From an uncultured Eggerthellaceae bacterium (lineage in GTDB: Bacteria > Actinomycetota > Coriobacteriia > Coriobacteriales > Eggerthellaceae): a DNA stretch of 64,000 nt. The DNA is taken from the NCBI GenBank assembly GCA_947565185.1, contig CANODU010000004.1, forward strand, positions 23,973 through 87,972, given 5' to 3'. Each line of letters begins with the position of its first letter. The stretch's first letter is position 1. Made by a program: the position numbers and the translations under genes. This document shows, piece after piece, positions 59,120-64,000 of this stretch. Under the pieces are notes generated by a model. The model was not told where the DNA came from. It saw nothing but the letters and a program-made list of their open reading frames with translations, and searched no databases.

Positions 59120-60055
59120 ATGAACATCCATGAGAACGTGATCGAGCTGGTAGGGCACACGCCGTTGGTGGAGCTCACGCACTATGAGGAGAACCATGGC
59201 CTGCGCGCGAAGATCATCGGCAAGGTGGAATCCTTCAACCCCGCAGGCTCCATCAAGGACCGCATCGCGAAGGCTATGATCGACGATGCCGTGGAGCGCG
59301 GCAAGCTGGATCATGACACGGTGATCATCGAACCCACATCCGGCAATACCGGCATTGCGCTCTGCGCCATCGCTGCTGCCCGCGGCAACCGCATCATCAT
59401 CACCATGCCCGACACCATGTCAGTAGAGCGGCGCAACCTCATGCGCGCCTATGGTGCAGAGCTCGTGCTCACCGAAGGCGCGAAGGGCATGAAGGGCGCC
59501 ATCGCGAAAGCCGAAGAGCTGGCAGCCACCATTCCGAATTCGTTCATCCCCTCCCAGTTCACTAATCCCGCGAACCCCGCCATCCATGAGAAGACCACGG
59601 GCCCTGAGATATGGGCGGACACCGATGGCAATGTGGACATCGTCGTTGCCGGGGTGGGCACAGGCGGCACGCTCACCGGCGTCGGACGCTTCCTGAAATC
59701 CAAGAACCCGGACATCAAGGTGGTCGCCGTAGAGCCCGCTGATTCGCCAGTGCTCTCCGAAGGACGCGCAGGTTCGCACAAGATCCAGGGAATCGGCGCG
59801 GGCTTCATCCCCGACACCCTGGACACCACCATCTACGATGAGGTCATCACCATCAAGAATGAAGAGGCCTTCGAAGCCGGTCGCGAATTGGCCGCGAAGG
59901 ACGGTCTGTTGGTAGGCATCTCATCCGGTGCTGCCGTTGCCGCGGCCGCTCTGCTGGCGCAACGCCCTGAGAATGCGGAGAAGGTCATCGTGGCCATCCT
60001 GCCGGATACCGGAGAGCGCTATCTGACCACCGCCATGTTCGACCTGCCTTCCTGA
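59120..60055 (+). CDS. cysK: Cysteine synthase A
   Basis: The 311-residue PLP enzyme has Lys46 in [16 protein letters not shown], the substrate loop [12 protein letters not shown], the glycine-rich phosphate-binding loop [15 protein letters not shown] and [13 protein letters not shown]. It makes cysteine from O-acetylserine and sulfide. Placed after iscS and iscU it supplies the cysteine that IscS consumes. AAAGAAGGAATG precedes the ATG. A GATGAGC/GCTCATC hairpin with a short T-run follows the gene at about 60091-60119. Confidence 0.95.
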   Translation: MNIHENVIELVGHTPLVELTHYEENHGLRAKIIGKVESFNPAGSIKDRIAKAMIDDAVERGKLDHDTVIIEPTSGNTGIALCAIAAARGNRIIITMPDTMSVERRNLMRAYGAELVLTEGAKGMKGAIAKAEELAATIPNSFIPSQFTNPANPAIHEKTTGPEIWADTDGNVDIVVAGVGTGGTLTGVGRFLKSKNPDIKVVAVEPADSPVLSEGRAGSHKIQGIGAGFIPDTLDTTIYDEVITIKNEEAFEAGRELAAKDGLLVGISSGAAVAAAALLAQRPENAEKVIVAILPDTGERYLTTAMFDLPS

Positions 60056-60174
60056 CGCTTCATCCTCCTCAAGTATGCAGGACGATAACAGATGAGCGGC
60101 TCAGCTCATCGCCCTTTTGACGCGCCCGTAGAATCCGGGGGATCAGGCATTTGGACACGAAGGAAGGAACCAAC

Positions 60175-60639
60175 ATGAAGGGTGATCCGAAGCTCATCGA
60201 CAAGCTGAACTACCTCCTTGAAGGAGAACTGACGGCTATCAACCAGTATATGGTCCATGCAGAGATGTGCGAGGACTGGGGCTACGAAAAGCTCTCGCAG
60301 AACTTCAAGACGCGCGCCATCACTGAGATGCATCACGCAGAGCATCTGATCGAGCGCATCTTGTTCCTGGAGGGCAAGCCCATCGTATCCAGCTTGAACG
60401 AGATGCACATCGGCTCTTCCGTCACAGAGCAGGTAGACAACGACCACCAGTCTGAGCTGCAAACCGTCAAGGATTACAACGACGCCATCAAGCTGGCAGC
60501 TGAGGTGGGCGACTATGCCACGCGCGACAAGCTGAAGGACATCCTCATGGATGAGGATCAGCATGTGGATGAGCTGGAAGACCTGCAAGATGAGATCGAG
60601 CAGATGGGCACGCAGGTGTTCCTCTCCACGCAGATGTAA
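60175..60639 (+). CDS. bfr: Bacterioferritin
   Basis: From ATG 60175, preceded by AAGGAAGGAACC, the 154-residue protein is a four-helix ferritin. Ferroxidase residues are seen in LLEGELTAINQY, EMHHAEHLIERI and MDEDQHVDELEDLQDEI. A Met in the MVHAEM region is near where bacterioferritins coordinate heme. It stores iron and detoxifies peroxide, fitting its place after the Fe-S genes. An intrinsic terminator follows. Confidence 0.92.
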   Translation: MKGDPKLIDKLNYLLEGELTAINQYMVHAEMCEDWGYEKLSQNFKTRAITEMHHAEHLIERILFLEGKPIVSSLNEMHIGSSVTEQVDNDHQSELQTVKDYNDAIKLAAEVGDYATRDKLKDILMDEDQHVDELEDLQDEIEQMGTQVFLSTQM

Positions 60640-60655
60640 GTAGAGCACGCGTGTC

Positions 60656-60681
60656 GGCCCCGCATATGCGGGGCCTTTTTT
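60656..60681 (+). terminator. Intrinsic terminator after bfr
   Basis: GGCCCCGCATATGCGGGGCC is a perfect 20-base palindrome followed by six T. It lies 16 bases after the bfr stop codon. Confidence 0.93.
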
Positions 60682-60747
60682 GCATGGGATCGCTTTGTCT
60701 TGCAAATTCTCCTTTGCATGCGCGCGAAGTATGATATATTGCATATT

Positions 60748-60850
60748 GTTAGACATAGGTAACTCCTTTCAACAGGGAGTTCGCTCTGTGTGACACCTCC
60801 TCCTCTCTTTGAAAAGACGGCTCCTCCCAAGCCGTCTTTTCGCTTTTTTT
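60748..60850 (+). ncRNA. Candidate small RNA or fbp leader with anti-Shine-Dalgarno stretch
   Basis: Between bfr and fbp lies a self-contained unit. A possible promoter is TTGCAT with TATATT at 60735-60740. Next is a two-part hairpin, ACATAG/CTGTGT outside and AACTCC/GGAGTT inside (60753-60790). A single-stranded pyrimidine stretch ACACCTCCTCCTCTC follows (60793-60807), then an intrinsic terminator: AAAAGACGGCT and its complement at 60812-60840 with seven T at 60844-60850. CACCTCC equals the 3' end of 16S rRNA, and the terminator loop also reads CCTCCC. Such exposed C/U-rich segments are typical of small RNAs that pair with ribosome-binding sites. A terminated fbp leader is the alternative. 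Confidence 0.55.
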
Positions 60851-60958
60851 CGGGCGCTTCATCACAACGGCCGTCCACGAGGAGACCTGGTGGCGGATGC
60901 GTGCTTGCACGTAGTTCCATGCGATAATCATGAGCACCGTCGGCTACCGTGAGGAGAG

Positions 60959-62956
60959 ATGATGGAACCCGAACGCCTGCGCTATCTGGAGCTCCTGTCA
61001 GAGTCCTTCCCCAATGTCCCCGCTGCTACCGCTGAGATCATCAATCTGAGCGCCGTGCTGAATCTGCCGAAGGGCACGGAGATCTTCGCCTCTGACATCC
61101 ATGGCGAATACGAGGCGTTCGCTCATCTCTTGCGCAACGGATCAGGCTCCATCCGCCTCAAGATAGAGGACGCATTCGGCAGCACGCTTTCGGATGACGA
61201 AAAGCGCAACCTGGCCACGCTCATCTACTACCCACATGAGAAGATGGCGCAAGACCTTGAGGCCCTTGCGACCGAGGAAGAGCAGCGGGCGTGGTTCCTG
61301 CGCACCATCGAGCGCCTGATCGCGCTCTGCAAGCAAGCTTCAGGCAAGTACACGTGCTCCAAGGTGCGCAAGGCGCTTCCGCCGGAATTCGCCTATGCCA
61401 TCCAAGAGCTCATGAACGAGAACAACATCGCCGTGGATCGTGAAGAGTACCATCGCGCCATCGTCGATGCAGTCCTGATGACCCAGCGCGCTGAGGCCTT
61501 CGTCGTGGAACTCTGTCATCTGATCCAGCGCTTCTCCGTGGATCACCTGCACATCTTGGGTGACATCTACGACCGCGGGCCAGCACCGGACGCCATCATG
61601 GACACCCTATCTGATTACCATTGCCTGGATATCCAATGGGGCAATCACGACATCGTCTGGATGGGAGCTGCCTTGGGTCAGCGCGGATGCATCGCACATG
61701 TGGTGCGCAACTGCGCGCGCTATGGCAACCTCTCCATCTTGGAAGACGCCTACGGGATCAACATCTTGCCTCTGGCGAACTTCGCCTTGGATGCCTACGC
61801 GGATGATCCCTGCGTGGCATTCGGCCTCAAGGGCAACCCTGACCTGCCTGACCGGCAGCTGGAGGTCAGCCAGAAGATCCAGAAGGCCATGGCTATCATC
61901 CAATTCAAGGTAGAGGGCCAGATCATCGCAGACAATCCTGGGTTCGGATTGGATGATCGCCGGCTTCTGGACAAGATCGATTACGACCGGGGCACGGTCA
62001 TGGTGGACGGCACCGAATACGCATTGACGGACACGGTGTTCCCCACCATTGACCCTCATGACCCATATCGCCTTACGCCGGAAGAAGAGTCTGTGATAGA
62101 GCGTCTGGAGCATTCGTTCATCTCCAGCGAGAAGCTGCAGCGTCACATGAAGCTCTTCCTGGAGAAGGGCAGCCTCTACAAGATCCATGCTGACACGCTG
62201 CTCTTCCATGCCAGCGTCCCGCTGAACGAAGATGGCACGCTCATGGAGGCCGAAGTCAACGGCAAGCGCTTCAAAGGGCGTGCGCTCTATGATGTGCTGG
62301 AGCAGAGCGTACGCGCCGCATTCTTCAGCGAAGACGAAGCAGAGCGCACCCGCTGCCGCGACCTTCTGTGGTGGCTCTGGCTTGCGCCTACGTCCCCGCT
62401 CTTCGCCAAGAGCAAGATGGCCACCTTCGAGCTGTATCTGATCGCAGATAAGGCTGCGCGCAAAGAGGTGAAGAATCCGTTCTATGCTCTGCAGGATGAT
62501 GCAGAAGCCATGGCGGGCATCTTCCGCGATTTCGGCATGGACCCCGAAACCTCCCGGATGGTCTGCGGACATGTCCCCGTGAAGGCGAAGGACGGCGAAG
62601 ACCCAGTCAAATGCGGCGGCAAGGTGCTCACCATCGACGGTGGATTCTCGAAGGCCTATCAGCCCACCACCGGCATCGCCGGATACACCTTGATCTCCAA
62701 TTCGTACGGGTTCGTCTTAGCTGCGCATGAACCGAATTTCTCCAGACAAGATGCCATCGAAAAGGGCACCGACATCCATTCGTCGCGGCGCGTGGTGGAA
62801 CGCGTTGACGAGCGCACGCTGGTAGCAGACACGGATACGGGAAAGCGCTTGCAGGAGCGTGTGGATGACCTGTATTCGTTGGTGGATGCCTATCGCCAAG
62901 GTCTCATCGCCGAACGCAAGCCGCAAGCTCCCAGCGCTCGCATCGCACGCGGGTGA
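60959..62956 (+). CDS. fbp: Fructose-1,6-bisphosphatase class 3
   Basis: The 665-residue protein has calcineurin-type phosphoesterase motifs: IFASDIHGEYEAF, ILGDIYDRGPAPDAIMD, WGNHDIVWMGAALG, and the later metal His segments ADTLLFHASVPL and MVCGHVPVKAKDGE. Length and motif spacing match class III FBPases of clostridia and bacilli. It catalyses the committed gluconeogenic dephosphorylation, expected in an amino-acid-fermenting anaerobe. The ATG pair at 60959/60962 follows GAGGAGAG; the second may be the true start. Confidence 0.95.
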   Translation: MMEPERLRYLELLSESFPNVPAATAEIINLSAVLNLPKGTEIFASDIHGEYEAFAHLLRNGSGSIRLKIEDAFGSTLSDDEKRNLATLIYYPHEKMAQDLEALATEEEQRAWFLRTIERLIALCKQASGKYTCSKVRKALPPEFAYAIQELMNENNIAVDREEYHRAIVDAVLMTQRAEAFVVELCHLIQRFSVDHLHILGDIYDRGPAPDAIMDTLSDYHCLDIQWGNHDIVWMGAALGQRGCIAHVVRNCARYGNLSILEDAYGINILPLANFALDAYADDPCVAFGLKGNPDLPDRQLEVSQKIQKAMAIIQFKVEGQIIADNPGFGLDDRRLLDKIDYDRGTVMVDGTEYALTDTVFPTIDPHDPYRLTPEEESVIERLEHSFISSEKLQRHMKLFLEKGSLYKIHADTLLFHASVPLNEDGTLMEAEVNGKRFKGRALYDVLEQSVRAAFFSEDEAERTRCRDLLWWLWLAPTSPLFAKSKMATFELYLIADKAARKEVKNPFYALQDDAEAMAGIFRDFGMDPETSRMVCGHVPVKAKDGEDPVKCGGKVLTIDGGFSKAYQPTTGIAGYTLISNSYGFVLAAHEPNFSRQDAIEKGTDIHSSRRVVERVDERTLVADTDTGKRLQERVDDLYSLVDAYRQGLIAERKPQAPSARIARG

Positions 62957-62981
62957 TGCGAGCGCTTCTTTTTCAACAGGG

Positions 62982-63866
62982 TTAGCGCAGCGTCACGCCT
63001 TCGGGCAACTCCACGTTGCGCCAATCCTCATCCGCATCCTCATCGTCTGCCTTCGCCGCATCCACAGGCTCCTGTTCCGCTTCTTGAGCCGGATCGAAGG
63101 CAGCACGAAACGCATCAGCGAATGCACGCGGGACCGCGAACACGATCTTCGGGATGAGACCGGGGTGCTCTGCTATCCACGCCTGGAAGATGCTGATGAC
63201 CTGATCGGTGCCATAGCCCTGACGCCCACAGCCGAAGGCGCCCAAGATGAGCGTCTCGCACCCATTCGCTGCCGCTATGCGCAGGAGCGTCTCGATGCGC
63301 GTCTTGAGCGCATTGTCGCATTCGCGCTCTGAACGATGGTTCTCCAGCGCACGCTGGCGCAAAGGCTCTGAGATGACGATGACGTCAGCGCGCTTGATGG
63401 AGCCGCCCCGCAAGAACACGACATCGGGACAGAGCACAGCGCGATCCGTGAACAGCATGCCCCGCCGATAGTCGCGATTCTTGTCGTAGTAATCCTCTTT
63501 CAGCTCCAGCAGCACCGGGTATAGGTCGCTCTCTGAACACAGGATCTGCTCGGGGCCGAATGCGCCATCTTCGTACGCCCCGCCCGGGCGCGTGAACGAT
63601 GCTGGATCAACGACCGTCACCTGCCCCTGGCCGTCGCGCCAGATGGCCTCGGGCACGAAGCTGGTGACCACGCACGTCTGCGTTTCCTCTGCTGCAGGCT
63701 CCGGCAGCTCCAGCTCGCGTCCGACGCCCTCTTCGTAGATGATGGCGCCATCAGCAGATGCTTGCGCCTCCTTGGCGAAGGCACCACGCATGAGCCCCAG
63801 ATGCTTCGCCGCCGTCTTCGCTCTCTCTTCGCGCTCAGCGTTGCGCTGCCTGTTCCCCTCTGCCAT
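62982..63866 (-). CDS. PARG-like macrodomain protein (TIGR02452/DUF2263 family)
   Basis: The 294-residue protein resembles bacterial poly(ADP-ribose) glycohydrolase. NRQRNAEREERAKTAA is an N-terminal helix. VTVVDPASFTRPGGAYEDGA begins the ADP-ribose-binding loop, and GCETLILGAFGCGRQGYGTD is the distal ribose/phosphate loop. Where the PARG signature is QEE, this protein reads PEQ (GAFGPEQILC, residues 105-107), so the second, catalytic Glu appears to be Gln. It may bind ADP-ribose without cleaving it efficiently. About 30 acidic residues form the tail. It is convergent with fbp. Confidence 0.83.
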   Translation of the reverse strand: MAEGNRQRNAEREERAKTAAKHLGLMRGAFAKEAQASADGAIIYEEGVGRELELPEPAAEETQTCVVTSFVPEAIWRDGQGQVTVVDPASFTRPGGAYEDGAFGPEQILCSESDLYPVLLELKEDYYDKNRDYRRGMLFTDRAVLCPDVVFLRGGSIKRADVIVISEPLRQRALENHRSERECDNALKTRIETLLRIAAANGCETLILGAFGCGRQGYGTDQVISIFQAWIAEHPGLIPKIVFAVPRAFADAFRAAFDPAQEAEQEPVDAAKADDEDADEDWRNVELPEGVTLR

Positions 63867-63937
63867 GAGTGCCCCTTTCGCTGCGGTAGCTGTTTCCTGT
63901 CATGGTGACACAGAACGAAGACGATGTCATCACGATG

Positions 63938-64000
63938 GCGTATCAGGGCTGTATCAGGGGGACGGAGGAGTGAGACATCCGCGTATCAGGGGGACGGAGG
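63938..64000. repeat. REP-A composite, truncated by the window edge (copy 9)
   Basis: Three left-arm starts follow one another: GCGTATCAGGG, then TGTATCAGGGGGACGGAGG, then GCGTATCAGGGGGACGG. This suggests a nested arrangement like the one at 46132-46246, whose right half lies outside the window. Confidence 0.8.

Overview
The window looks like a stretch of GC-rich chromosome from an anaerobic actinobacterium of the Coriobacteriia type (Eggerthellaceae or relatives). This is inference from gene content: peptide and amino-acid uptake and breakdown, a class 3 fructose-1,6-bisphosphatase, a T-box leader, ECF transport, an Isc/Nif-type Fe-S pair and 4Fe-4S flavoproteins. I see no rRNA or tRNA genes, CRISPR array, phage genes or transposase.

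Layout. 1-5.5 kb (- strand): metal-chelate/corrinoid-type ABC transporter (binding protein, permease, ATPase), then a methyltransferase, a Fsr-like MFS exporter and a partial tyrosine phosphatase. 6.4-10.4 kb (- strand): ATP-grasp ligase, 4Fe-4S/flavin protein, MarR regulator, and an amino-acid ABC transporter with no ATPase gene. 10.5-13.6 kb (+): a Tau/Ssu-type ABC transporter. 14.2-16.1 kb: two lipoproteins, one a ComEC-like metallo-beta-lactamase. 16.8-24.1 kb: a compact histidine operon led by a HisZ-HisG fusion, without hisE. 24.5-35.7 kb: a peptide/amino-acid island (DUF362, PepC, an Ntn hydrolase, an S10 carboxypeptidase, two APC permeases, a C69 dipeptidase). 36-39 kb: a flavin-barrel/pyridoxal-kinase fusion and a DHA2 exporter. 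39.4-40.8 kb: ArsS-like radical SAM protein with an AhpD-like partner. 41.2-45.1 kb: a sugar-isomerase/acyl-CoA-ligase fusion coupled to an isopropylmalate-synthase-like protein that has lost its metal ligands. 45.4-46.1 kb: toxin-antitoxin pair. 46.3-49.9 kb: ECF transporter behind a T-box with a candidate tryptophan specifier. 50-55.3 kb: two-component system with an FtsX-type ABC exporter. 55.9-60.6 kb: Rrf2 regulator, IscS, IscU, LysR, CysK, bacterioferritin. 60.7-64 kb: a candidate small RNA, Fbp and a PARG-like macrodomain protein.

The most distinctive non-coding signal is a family of mosaic intergenic repeats. Nearly every long gap is built from the same conserved spacers, but the hairpin held between two given spacers differs from copy to copy while always remaining fully base-paired. 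A separate family of about 65-bp palindromes (called REP-A here) occurs at least nine times, sometimes nested into longer perfect palindromes. The most distinctive protein-level signal is the coupled isomerase/CoA-ligase fusion and degenerate isopropylmalate-synthase pair. Starts were chosen from ribosome-binding sites and family alignment, so several differ from the longest open frame. All functional calls rest on motifs recognised by eye; no database search was run.
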